This document shows, in pieces, positions 51,444-59,968 of a stretch of DNA of 64,000 bases. Position numbers and translations under genes: made by a program. The DNA is taken from positions 1-64,000 of the forward strand of contig CALUYH010000002.1 of the NCBI GenBank assembly GCA_944324965.1. The letters run 5' to 3'. The notes beneath the pieces were generated by a model. It saw only the letters and a program-made list of their open reading frames with translations, did no database searches and was not told the DNA's origin. Numbering within the stretch: the stretch's first letter is position 1; every line of letters starts with the position of its first letter. The DNA is from Candidatus Avelusimicrobium gallinaceum. GTDB lineage: Bacteria; Elusimicrobiota; Elusimicrobia; Elusimicrobiales; Elusimicrobiaceae.

Positions 51444-51961
51444 AGGTCAATGTTCTCCTGTTTGTTGCTTTCGGGTTGCAGATAAATTTGCGTTTTGGCG
51501 TTTTCGTACGCGTAGTATTTTTGCAAATCTTCCAAATCGGTATCTTGCCCGACGACGATTTTAATCACGTCGGCCTTTTTTAGCATGTCCGCGCTGACGT
51601 ATTTTTTGGGCGAAACGCACACAAAATCCGCACGGCTTACGTCCGTGTCGTGCGCGCCGTTGGTTTCCAGGTGCACCTGGTAGCCCGTGTCTTTGAGTAC
51701 GGCAATCAGGGCGGGCAAATCTTGTTCGGCGGGTTCTCCTCCCGTGATAATAACCGCTTTAGCAGGCCAGGCCGAAAGGGTTTTTAAAATTTCCGGGCCC
51801 GTCATTTCTTTCCCGTCGCGCGCGGCGTATTTCGTGTCGCAGAACGGGCAGTTCATCGTGCATCCCGCCAGGCGCACAAACACGGCGGGCATGCCGGTGT
51901 GGCGGCCTTCGCCCTGGATGGAATAGAAAATTTCGTTAACGTTCCACGATGGCTGCGGCAT
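51368..51961 (-). CDS. queE: 7-carboxy-7-deazaguanine synthase
   Basis: A 197-residue small radical SAM enzyme that rearranges 6-carboxytetrahydropterin to 7-carboxy-7-deazaguanine. The motif GCTMNCPFCDTKY holds the cluster cysteines in the CxxxCxxC form (C34-T-M-N-C-P-F-C), preceded by SIQGEG, and ITGGEP binds SAM. It overlaps queD by 26 nt at its start and folE by 76 nt at its end. Confidence 0.93.
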   Translation of the reverse strand: MPQPSWNVNEIFYSIQGEGRHTGMPAVFVRLAGCTMNCPFCDTKYAARDGKEMTGPEILKTLSAWPAKAVIITGGEPAEQDLPALIAVLKDTGYQVHLETNGAHDTDVSRADFVCVSPKKYVSADMLKKADVIKIVVGQDTDLEDLQKYYAYENAKTQIYLQPESNKQENIDLCVKLLKNHPSARLSLQMHKLANIR

Positions 51962-52280
51962 TTTCGCTCTCCCAAATTTCCAGGGTTTTCAGGGTCAGCC
52001 CCTCATTTTTCAGCGCGGCGCCCGTTTTGTCAAACAAATACTGGGCCAGGTTTTCGGCGGTGGGGTTTTCCAGCAGGTCGTTTAAAAATTGGTGGTCGGG
52101 CAGGTAATTGTCCAACAGTTTTTTAATCACTTTAAAATCGCATACCATACCGTCGGGGCGGACGGGGCCTTCTATCACAAAAACGGCCTTCCAGGTGTGG
52201 CCGTGCAGGTTGCGGCAGGGGCCGTCGTAATGCGGCAGACGGTGGGCGGAGCTGAACGAGCGGATGAGTTTAATAAGCAT
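51936..52280 (-). CDS. queD: 6-carboxytetrahydropterin synthase
   Basis: A 114-residue PTPS-fold enzyme making 6-carboxy-tetrahydropterin from the FolE product. It keeps the QueD catalytic Cys22 in CRNLHGH (Cys-x3-His-Gly-His) and zinc ligands His13, His26 and His28. It starts immediately after the stop of the DUF1189 gene (TAAATG) and overlaps queE. With QueE it forms the first committed steps to preQ0. QueC is not in the window. Confidence 0.94.
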   Translation of the reverse strand: MLIKLIRSFSSAHRLPHYDGPCRNLHGHTWKAVFVIEGPVRPDGMVCDFKVIKKLLDNYLPDHQFLNDLLENPTAENLAQYLFDKTGAALKNEGLTLKTLEIWESENAAAIVER

Positions 52281-53021
52281 TTATTTTACCTCGGGAAGTG
52301 TATTAAAAATTTGCTGCATATAGATAATGCACACAATCAGCTGTGCAAACGTAAAAAGCGGAATGGGGTACCACAGCCGGATGTACCACAGCGCGCTCAA
52401 CGGGCCCAGCAGGAAAAACGCCCACTTAAACACCATCCCGCGCGGCACGGCCGAACGGCGCGCCAGTTTGAAAAACAGCCCCGTCGCTCCGGCCAGGCAG
52501 AAGCCGAAAATCAGCAGAAACGGTATCGCCATCAGCCCCGTCAAAAAGGCCACGGCACTGAAGGCGGCGGACAGGTTGTCTTTTTCTTTTTCCAGGTTTT
52601 CCTGCGAGGTGACAAACGAAAAACTTTCCGGCAGCGTTTGGGCCTGCACGCGGCCGTTGCCGGCCATATAGAGCTGGTTGCCGCTTACGAGCAAAAGGGT
52701 GTTGCCGCGCAGCATTTCTTCGGCCGTGGGGGGCGTTTTTAACGAGGCGTCAAACGTAATTTTAAAATCGCTTTGCGGCACGGAAACGGACACGGGCGTT
52801 TGCGGTTGGGTAAGGAAGCCTTTTTCAAAGGTGACCTGCGGAAAATTTTTGAGCAGGACGGGCAGGTTTTGGCGGATGTAACCGGTGCTGAAAAAATAAA
52901 ACACAATGGAGGACAGCAAAAACAAATAAATGCCGAAGCCCACCATAAACCGGCGCGAAGCAAACGCCAGAATGTGGTAAAAACGGAACGAAAAAATGGT
53001 TTTTAAATGGGTCCAAATCAT
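52281..53021 (-). CDS. DUF1189 family membrane protein
   Basis: A 246-residue integral membrane protein. There is one N-terminal helix (about 27-49), an extracytoplasmic domain (about 50-150), then four further helices. This arrangement and the aromatic N-terminus match DUF1189, whose function is unknown. TG-G-TATAAT ends 6 nt before the ATG, with no ribosome binding site. It is the first gene of the queD-queE-folE-folP-folK operon, to which it has no obvious metabolic link. Confidence 0.75.
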   Translation of the reverse strand: MIWTHLKTIFSFRFYHILAFASRRFMVGFGIYLFLLSSIVFYFFSTGYIRQNLPVLLKNFPQVTFEKGFLTQPQTPVSVSVPQSDFKITFDASLKTPPTAEEMLRGNTLLLVSGNQLYMAGNGRVQAQTLPESFSFVTSQENLEKEKDNLSAAFSAVAFLTGLMAIPFLLIFGFCLAGATGLFFKLARRSAVPRGMVFKWAFFLLGPLSALWYIRLWYPIPLFTFAQLIVCIIYMQQIFNTLPEVK

Positions 53022-53027
53022 ATTTTC

Positions 53028-53036
53028 ATTATACCA
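53028..53036 (-). promoter_or_regulatory. Extended -10 promoter of the DUF1189-que-fol operon (leaderless)
   Basis: Minus-strand TG-G-TATAAT followed by six nt (GAAAAT) and the ATG. Confidence 0.7.
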
Positions 53037-53062
53037 ATTTGGGCCGTTTTACGCGGGGTGCG

Positions 53063-53653
53063 TTAGCGGGCGGCGGGGGCGTTTTTATCCTGGCAGGTCA
53101 GCTCGGCGCCCAAAAAGAAAATCTGATTTTTCTTGTACACGCAGGAAAGTTTTTCCGAACGGGGGGTTCCGTCCGCGGCCGGCGCCAGCGGGCGCAGGCA
53201 CGCAATGCGCGTGCAGGAATACGTTTCCCCGCATTGCGGAAAAGAGGAGGAGGGAAAGTTGGAAATAAACCACGAAAAATCCAAATTGTAATTCAGCGCG
53301 TTTAAAAAGTTGTCGCACGTCATTTCGTCCGTAAATGTGCAGCGCGGCTCGGCGGAGGAATTTTCAATCGTTACGGTTTGGTCCAACAGCGTATAGCGTT
53401 CGGCCGCGATGGGGTCGCCCTGCACCATATACACGTCGTAGCAGGAATAGCCGGGTTTTTGGGCTTTGGTGCAGGTAAAACGCTTTAAAATATCGTGCCC
53501 GGGGCAGGTGTCTTCCACCAGGGCGGGGTCCGTCGTCAGGTATTGGGGCGTTTGGCGCACCGTTTGCGGTTTATAGGCGGCATCGGCCGCGTGCAGGGCG
53601 GCAAAGGCCCCGCTTAAAAGTACGGCTCCGGCTAGCAGATAAAAGCGTTTCAT
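53063..53653 (-). CDS. Secreted Cys-rich protein of unknown function
   Basis: A 196-residue protein with a signal peptide of about 22 residues (ending HAADA). The mature part has about eleven cysteines spread over the chain, including TCPGHD, FTCTKA, YSCYDVY and YSCTRIACL. I recognise no family. Cysteine spacing does not follow the 17/29 rule of the CxxW-module pair. It has GGAGGA before ATG 53653 and stands alone upstream of and divergent from the multi-PAS gene. Disulfide-bonded periplasmic or surface protein is the best guess. Confidence 0.7.
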   Translation of the reverse strand: MKRFYLLAGAVLLSGAFAALHAADAAYKPQTVRQTPQYLTTDPALVEDTCPGHDILKRFTCTKAQKPGYSCYDVYMVQGDPIAAERYTLLDQTVTIENSSAEPRCTFTDEMTCDNFLNALNYNLDFSWFISNFPSSSFPQCGETYSCTRIACLRPLAPAADGTPRSEKLSCVYKKNQIFFLGAELTCQDKNAPAAR

Positions 53654-53845
53654 GGCGTTCCTCCGATGTTTGTTATCGTACAAAATTTTTAGCGGGGATT
53701 CGCCGTTTTTGTGCGGCAAAAAAAGGTTAGACGGCCCGCCCGTACGCACGCGGCCGTGCGCGGGTACCCCATATGGTTGCAACGGCGGGTGGAATTTATT
53801 AAGATATATCCGTGCCGTTCTATTTTACGTCAACAGAGGGCTTAT

Positions 53846-56800
53846 ATGTCCAATAACATTTTTTCGTTTTTCTCTAAAAAAGATACTCCCGCGCCGCAGG
53901 TCATCAAAACGCTCACGCCGGAAATGCTGGCTTTTTTGCAGCAATTTCCCACGGCTTTGCTGTTGCTGGACGCTACGGGCAAAATCGTATTTGCCAACGC
54001 CAGCGCCGCGGCGGTGCTGCATACGGAAATTTCTTCGTTAAACGGCACCCATGTGGACCGTCTGGGGCTTACCATGCCGCAGGTGCGCGCCATGGCCGAC
54101 GACAAAACCGCCCGCAAAACCGTCATCCAGCTGGTCAACCGCAACGCCGACGAAGTATACGTCAGCGCCGGGGCGGGGGTGCTGGCAGCCACGCCGTTTA
54201 TTATGCTGACGCTGGAGCCGGTGCCGCTGTTTAAGCAGATGAATTTGGAGAAAAACTTTTTGCGCTCGGTGTTTGACGGGTACCCCGTGCCGGTGACGGT
54301 GCAGAATTTGGCCGGCGTGTGCACGTTGTGGAACACCCAGGCCGAAAAAATGTTCGGCTTTAAAGCCGCCGACACGCAGGGCAAAAGCGTGTACGAATTT
54401 TTGCCCAAAGAGATTATCCCTTCCGTGCAACGTTTGGACGGCGACGTGCGCGAAAAACAACACCCGCGGGAAAACGTGCTGCTGTCGTATAAAAACGCCA
54501 AAGGCGAAGAACGCACCTTGAACGTAACCAAAGTGCTTACCCCCGGCGAAAAGGGCAACGGCCAGGCTATCTTGACGGTGTATGTGGACGTAACCGCCCG
54601 CCAGCAATACGAGCAGGATTTGTTGCAAAACCGTACCTTGCTGCGTGCCGTGTTGGACAACGTGCCGCTGGGGTTGTATACCCGCGATTGCGATTACAAA
54701 ATGACGTTTTTTAACCGCCAGAGTATGTCGGTGCTGGGGGAAACGGACGTAAAATGCGTCAATACGCCGCACCCGTATCAAGACCCCGACGTGGTGAAAA
54801 ACAACCGCCTGCGCGAAGCACAAGTGCTTAAAGAAGGAAAAATTAAAGATTATCCCGACGAATCATATGTGGACCACGACGGGAATGAAAAAATTTTGCA
54901 TTTGATTAAAGTCCCGCTGACGGACGCCGGCCCCAAACCGCTGGTGCTTTCCATCGTAGATGATATCACCAGCCGCCGCAAACAGGAAAAGGAAATCGCC
55001 CGCGCCAACAGCTTTTTAAGCGCCATCGTGCAAAACGCGCCGATTGGCCTGTATGCCCGCGCGGCCGACGGACGGATGCTGCTGCGCAACAAACAGTGTG
55101 AGGCGATTTTCGGCGAGGTGTCCGACGCCGCGTTTGACGCGACCGGCTCCCTGCCGCACGAAACGCCCGAGCAGGTGCACGATTATATCATGCGCGAACG
55201 CGCCCTGTTGGAAAGCGGCCAAACACTGGACATCCCGGAGGAAGAATACATCACCGGTTCCGGCCAAAAGAAATTGCTGCATATGATTAAAGTGCCGGTG
55301 AAGGGCGAAAACATTGAAACGCAGTTTGTGGTTACGCTGGTGGAAGACATTACCGAAAAGAAAGCCCAGGAGCGCGCGCTTGTTGAAACCAAAAACTTCC
55401 TGCAAACGCTGCTGGACCAGGTGCCGGTGGCCATTTATGCCCGCGGTCAGGACGACAAACTGTCGTTCATCAACCGCCGTGCGCACGAGCTGTTCCCGGA
55501 CGAACGGGAATACCAGGCCAAGGACGATTTTTACGGCCAGCGCGAAAAAGCCATCTTCCGCGACGGGAAAATGGTGGAGTTCCCCGAAGAGTGGTACACC
55601 ACCTTGCGGGGGGATAAAATCCTGCTGCACCTCATCAAAGCCCCCGTGTTTGACAAAGAAGGCAAGCCGTTTATGGTGCTGACGGTGGCCGAAGACATCA
55701 CCGAAAAGAAAACGCAGGAAAAAGCCATTGTGGACGCAAAGAACTTTCTGCAGACGGTCATTAACAACCTGCCGGTTTCGCTCTCGGTCAAAGATTACGA
55801 CGGCAAATACATCCTGTGGAACAAAAAGAGCGAGGAATTGTTCGGCGTGATGGCCGATTCCGTCATCGGGCATACGTCCTACCGGGCGGACATCAACAAA
55901 GACCAGGCGCAATTCTTGCGCGAGGCGGACCTGCGCGTGTTTGAAAGCAAAAAAGAGCAGGACATCCCGCAGGAGCTCATTTCCACCGCCAGCGAAGGCG
56001 TAAAAATTATGCACACGGTCAAAACCCCGGTGTTTAATGTGGACGGCACGCCCAACTGCTTGCTGGTCGTGTCGGAAGACATCACCGCCAAGACCAAAAT
56101 GGAAAAACAAATCCGCGAAGCCAGCGACAAAAACACCCTGCTCGTGGAAAACGCCCGCGAAGGCATTGTGATTTTGGAAGACGCCAAAGTGATTTACGCC
56201 AACCACGCCTTCTGCCAACTGTTGGGCTACAAGGACGTAAGCGAAGCCAAAGGCAAACACCTTTCCGAATTGGTGGCCGAAGACCACCGGATGTTCTTAA
56301 AGGATAAATATGACGCCGTGGTGGCCGGTGCGGACGACGCTTCCAGCGCCATTGACGTGCGGTTTTTAAAACAGAACGGCCAGGAAGTGGAAACCGAATT
56401 TGCGGCCGTAGCGTCCCGCTATTTGGGGCGGCGCATTGTGCTGTGCTTCGTGCGCGACGTAACGGCCGCCAACCGGATGCTGCGCGAGGTGAAAACCGAA
56501 CGGGAATGCTTCCGCTCCGCCTTTGAAAAGTGCGTCACGCCGGCGTTTATTATGTCGTACAAAGGCTACATCAGCGTGATGAACGAAGCCTGCCGCACGA
56601 TGTTCCACTTTACGGAAGCGGACAAAAACTTCTACCGCAACGTGTATATGAAGCCGGCCGTTTCGCTGGCGGCGCGGCGGCAGTTGAAAGCCGGCAACCC
56701 CGCGCATATGGACTATGTGTTTGATTTTGACCGCGCGGCCAAAATGTTCCCCGGACGTATTGAAGGGACGGGCAAAATCCCGCTTTCCGTCAGCTTCGTG

Positions 56801-58918
56801 CCGATCAACAAACGCGACGCCAAGGACGGCACCGTGGAAGCCGATTACGTGGTGTTTTTGGAACGGAAGGACGCGCCCTGCCCGCCGCCTCCGCCGGCTG
56901 CCCCGCAGCAAAAGCCCGCGGCCCCGCGCGCGCCGCAGCCGCCGGCCGCACCCAGCTGGGTCATCAGCAAATCGTCCGACGAAATGCTGGTGCTGCCCAA
57001 CAGCGAGCCGTACGCCCTGTGCGACAAAAACTGGAAAATTGACGTTTGCAACGATTTGTTCTGCTCGCTCTGCCAATTATCCGAAGAAGAACTGCGCGGA
57101 CAGGATTTGCGTAATTTGTTTGAATCCGACTCCCGCCAGCGCCTGGACGAAGATTTGCAGACGTTGTCCAAGGACGGCTCCCTGGCCAACCGCGAATACC
57201 GCATCAGCCTGGCCAGCGGGCTGGAAAATACCGCCGTGCGCGTGACGGCCATTAAGGAAGCGGACGGCCGCTACCTGTTTGTTCTGCGCAATATGGCGTT
57301 CCACCGCCAGATTATGAAGATTCTGGAGGAACGTTCCGCCCAATTAAATGCCTTGCTGGAGGCGACGGACGGCATTGTGTTCGGCGTCATGTTTGAAAAC
57401 GGCCGCTTTGGACACATTGAACAATCCAATAAATTCCTGGTGCGCAAGCTCGGCTTTACGCACGACGAACTGGTGCATATGCCGTTTAAGGACCTGTTCT
57501 TTGACAAAGGGCACAACTCCGCCCGCTGCCACGAAGTGCTGGAACACGCCCAGGAAGAAGTGGCCACCCAAGGCAAAACGTCTTTTAAACTGGCCGTGCG
57601 CAAGAAAGACGGTTCTTCGTTTGACGCACAGGTGATTGTGACGGCCATGGACCTGCCCACCCGCGATGAAGTGCTGGTGGTGCTGCGGGATTTGACGGAA
57701 GAAATTAAGGAAGTTTCCCAAGATTCTCAGGAAGCGCAGGAACTCAAAAGCGTCCGTCAGGCACTGCCCGGTTTGTATTTAAAGACCGACAGTGACGGCC
57801 GCGTGCTGGAGGTGTATTCCAACCTGCCGTACCTGGACAATACCCAAGCCGCCAAAACGTTTTTGGACAAAAAACCCGGGGTCTATTGGCCGGAGGAGTC
57901 GGCTTCCCGCGCGTTGTTTGCCATCAAAGAAGCGCTGTCCATCAACGTAAGCTCCCGCTTTGATTTTGAATGGAAAGTGGCCGGCGCTTTGCGCTATTTT
58001 GAAGCGATGGTCACGCCGATTACGGGCCGCGCCGAAGCGGTGCTGTGGGTGAAAGACGTGTCCGAAAAACACGCCTACGACGAAAAAATCCACCAGCTTT
58101 ACCGCGTCGCCAGCGAACCGGGGCTTTCTATCACCGAACAGGTGGACAAAATCCTGGCGTTTGGCTTAAAGCATTTTGCGGCCGATATCGGGCTGGTTAT
58201 CCGCTTTGACAAAGGCCGCCTGGGCCTGGAAAGCCACGTAGTGTACACCACCCCCAACGATTTGCAGGTGGAACGGTATATGACGTTCCCGGTGGAGGAA
58301 TGCCTGGTGGACGTGCCGGACGGCAACGTGGTGCTGTGGCCGGATTTGGGCAACACCAATTGTGCCCACTGCTTGCATAAAGAAAAGGGGTTCGGTTCCA
58401 TGTTGGCGGCGCCGCTTTACGTAAACGGCAAGGCGCAGGGAGCGTTGTGCTTTGCTTCGCGTCAGCCGCGGCGCAGCTTCGGGCAGGGGGCCGAAGAAAT
58501 GATGGGCATTATGGCCCGCCTGTTAAGCCTGCGTATTGAACTGCGCGAAACGGGCAAAATGCTCAGCGAGGCTTCCCGCTCGCTGGCCCGCACGCTGGAA
58601 TTTGTGGAAATGCCTGCCGTGATGATGGACCTGGATTACCAGGTCACCTTTGCCAACCGCCCGTTCCTGGAAGTTACGGGCCTGCGCACCAACAGCATTT
58701 TGGGGCGGGACTTTTTTAACGAGGTCATCCGCAACGAGGACCTTTCCAAACGGATGTTCAAAGCGGCCGAAAATTCCGCCGCCGGAAACGCCTTTCAGGT
58801 GCGGATGGACTTGCTGCACGAAAACGGCCTGTATGAAGATACCGGCTGGGACGTGTTTGCCTGCAAAAATGCGGATGGAAAGATAGACGGATACGCGTTG
58901 ATTGCGTCGGAAAATTGA
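53846..58918 (+). CDS. Giant multi-PAS/GAF protein without a recognisable output domain
   Basis: A 1690-residue soluble protein. I count about twelve PAS-like units at roughly 25-130, 138-250, 258-370, 380-495, 505-620, 625-745, 750-870, 878-1000, 1040-1150, 1160-1280, 1290-1400 and 1580-1690. Most end in the PAS-coupling form (D[IVL]T with E/K-rich helix). A Pro/Ala linker lies at about 1012-1035, and a GAF domain with a CxxC-like NCAHC is at about 1405-1570. No histidine kinase, GGDEF, EAL, methyl-accepting or DNA-binding domain and no membrane helix is visible. It may be a sensor scaffold for partners encoded elsewhere. AGAGGG precedes ATG 53846. A pilin gene follows. Confidence 0.85.
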   Translation: MSNNIFSFFSKKDTPAPQVIKTLTPEMLAFLQQFPTALLLLDATGKIVFANASAAAVLHTEISSLNGTHVDRLGLTMPQVRAMADDKTARKTVIQLVNRNADEVYVSAGAGVLAATPFIMLTLEPVPLFKQMNLEKNFLRSVFDGYPVPVTVQNLAGVCTLWNTQAEKMFGFKAADTQGKSVYEFLPKEIIPSVQRLDGDVREKQHPRENVLLSYKNAKGEERTLNVTKVLTPGEKGNGQAILTVYVDVTARQQYEQDLLQNRTLLRAVLDNVPLGLYTRDCDYKMTFFNRQSMSVLGETDVKCVNTPHPYQDPDVVKNNRLREAQVLKEGKIKDYPDESYVDHDGNEKILHLIKVPLTDAGPKPLVLSIVDDITSRRKQEKEIARANSFLSAIVQNAPIGLYARAADGRMLLRNKQCEAIFGEVSDAAFDATGSLPHETPEQVHDYIMRERALLESGQTLDIPEEEYITGSGQKKLLHMIKVPVKGENIETQFVVTLVEDITEKKAQERALVETKNFLQTLLDQVPVAIYARGQDDKLSFINRRAHELFPDEREYQAKDDFYGQREKAIFRDGKMVEFPEEWYTTLRGDKILLHLIKAPVFDKEGKPFMVLTVAEDITEKKTQEKAIVDAKNFLQTVINNLPVSLSVKDYDGKYILWNKKSEELFGVMADSVIGHTSYRADINKDQAQFLREADLRVFESKKEQDIPQELISTASEGVKIMHTVKTPVFNVDGTPNCLLVVSEDITAKTKMEKQIREASDKNTLLVENAREGIVILEDAKVIYANHAFCQLLGYKDVSEAKGKHLSELVAEDHRMFLKDKYDAVVAGADDASSAIDVRFLKQNGQEVETEFAAVASRYLGRRIVLCFVRDVTAANRMLREVKTERECFRSAFEKCVTPAFIMSYKGYISVMNEACRTMFHFTEADKNFYRNVYMKPAVSLAARRQLKAGNPAHMDYVFDFDRAAKMFPGRIEGTGKIPLSVSFVPINKRDAKDGTVEADYVVFLERKDAPCPPPPPAAPQQKPAAPRAPQPPAAPSWVISKSSDEMLVLPNSEPYALCDKNWKIDVCNDLFCSLCQLSEEELRGQDLRNLFESDSRQRLDEDLQTLSKDGSLANREYRISLASGLENTAVRVTAIKEADGRYLFVLRNMAFHRQIMKILEERSAQLNALLEATDGIVFGVMFENGRFGHIEQSNKFLVRKLGFTHDELVHMPFKDLFFDKGHNSARCHEVLEHAQEEVATQGKTSFKLAVRKKDGSSFDAQVIVTAMDLPTRDEVLVVLRDLTEEIKEVSQDSQEAQELKSVRQALPGLYLKTDSDGRVLEVYSNLPYLDNTQAAKTFLDKKPGVYWPEESASRALFAIKEALSINVSSRFDFEWKVAGALRYFEAMVTPITGRAEAVLWVKDVSEKHAYDEKIHQLYRVASEPGLSITEQVDKILAFGLKHFAADIGLVIRFDKGRLGLESHVVYTTPNDLQVERYMTFPVEECLVDVPDGNVVLWPDLGNTNCAHCLHKEKGFGSMLAAPLYVNGKAQGALCFASRQPRRSFGQGAEEMMGIMARLLSLRIELRETGKMLSEASRSLARTLEFVEMPAVMMDLDYQVTFANRPFLEVTGLRTNSILGRDFFNEVIRNEDLSKRMFKAAENSAAGNAFQVRMDLLHENGLYEDTGWDVFACKNADGKIDGYALIASEN

Positions 58919-58927
58919 CGGATTTGC

Positions 58928-58951
58928 CGCCCCGGCTTGCGGGCCGGGGCG
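58928..58951. other. GC-rich stem-loop after the multi-PAS gene
   Basis: A perfect 9-bp stem CGCCCCGGC/GCCGGGGCG without a following T-run. It may be a weak or Rho-dependent terminator. Confidence 0.5.
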
Positions 58952-58957
58952 CAGCAG

Positions 58958-58987
58958 TTGTGTCGGGCGGCGTGTATTTGGTACGAT
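58958..58987 (+). promoter_or_regulatory. Possible promoter of pilin gene 5
   Basis: TTGTGT and TACGAT with an 18-bp spacer, about 33 nt before the start codon. There is no poly-T element. Confidence 0.4.
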
Positions 58988-59020
58988 AACAAAAGGGTTT
59001 TCCCTTTCAGGAGGATTGGA

Positions 59021-59476
59021 ATGAAGCAAGGTTTTACGTTAATTGAATTGTTGGTAGTCGTATTGATTATCGGGATTTTGGCTTCCGTGGCGTTGCCGCA
59101 GTATGAAACCGCGGTGGAAAAATCCCGCGCGGCCGAAGCCTTTATGAACGGCAAGACCATTTTGGACGCCATGAACCGCGCCTTGGCGGAACGGCCCAAC
59201 GAATCGCCCAATTCCCGCGCGTCGTTGGATGTACGCCCGACGGGCGGCACGTGGAATAGCAGCGGTACGCAGTTTACAACCAATGATTTTGTGTACGATT
59301 TATCCAAAGGGGACCGCTTGGAAATCACCCGCAATTTGGGTGACGGCGATAAATACGTGCTTACCTATTACAATAATTTAAGCAATACCCCGGACGAAAG
59401 AACCTGCACCGGTACGGGCACCAAAGGCCCGAAATACTGCCGTATTTTTATGTCTTCTGGCTTTACGGCCAAATAA
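59021..59476 (+). CDS. Type IV pilin-like protein (pilin paralogue 5)
   Basis: A 151-residue prepilin with the shortest leader of the five (MKQG), cleaved before F-T-L-I-E. The helix reads almost exactly like paralogues 1 and 3 (PQYETAVEKSRAAEA). Two C-terminal cysteines (TCTG and YCRI) may form the D-loop bridge. ATG 59021 follows AGGAGGA. An earlier in-frame start would place this site inside the gene. A bidirectional terminator follows. Confidence 0.9.
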   Translation: MKQGFTLIELLVVVLIIGILASVALPQYETAVEKSRAAEAFMNGKTILDAMNRALAERPNESPNSRASLDVRPTGGTWNSSGTQFTTNDFVYDLSKGDRLEITRNLGDGDKYVLTYYNNLSNTPDERTCTGTGTKGPKYCRIFMSSGFTAK

Positions 59477-59491
59477 ACACCGCCTATTTAT

Positions 59492-59524
59492 AAAAAACCG
59501 GGCTTTTTAAAAGCCCGGTTTTTT
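59492..59524. terminator. Bidirectional terminator between pilin gene 5 and dut
   Basis: AAAAAACCGGGCTTTT pairs with AAAAGCCCGGTTTTTT. Confidence 0.93.
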
Positions 59525-59535
59525 GTTTGCTTAAA

Positions 59536-59967
59536 TCAGCGGCTGCCCGTACTGCCGAACCCGCCGCTTCCGCGCGACGTGTCGGAAAGGTCCTGTACTT
59601 CGGTAAAGGAAGGATATAAGGTAGGCAGCACCACCAACTGGGCCACTTTTTGCCCGGCTTCAAACACAAATTCCGCGTCGTTCAGGTTGTACATACACAC
59701 CAGCAGTTCCCCGCGGTACGGAGCATCCACCAGCCCGGCCATGGCCTTAATGCCCTTGCTTTCCACCGAGCTTTTGCCCCAAATAATGCCGGACGTGTTT
59801 TCCGGCAGTTCCACCGCAATGCCGGTGCGTACTTTCACCACCGTATGCGGGGGCAGCACCGTGCGTTCCAGGGCGAACAAATCGGCGCCCGAATCGGTCG
59901 GGTGGGCGCGCAAAGGCAGTTGGGCGCGCGGGTCCAGCTTTTTGGCTTTTATTACGGGTGGTATCAT
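59536..59967 (-). CDS. dut: dUTP diphosphatase
   Basis: A 143-residue trimeric dUTPase that hydrolyses dUTP to dUMP. All five motifs are present in order: DSGADLFA, GKSSVESKGI, GLVDAPYRGE, FEAGQKVAQLVVLP and the C-terminal GSGGFGSTG. It starts one base after the stop of the HEAT-type gene and is probably co-transcribed with it. Confidence 0.96.
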   Translation of the reverse strand: MIPPVIKAKKLDPRAQLPLRAHPTDSGADLFALERTVLPPHTVVKVRTGIAVELPENTSGIIWGKSSVESKGIKAMAGLVDAPYRGELLVCMYNLNDAEFVFEAGQKVAQLVVLPTLYPSFTEVQDLSDTSRGSGGFGSTGSR

Positions 59968-59968
59968 A

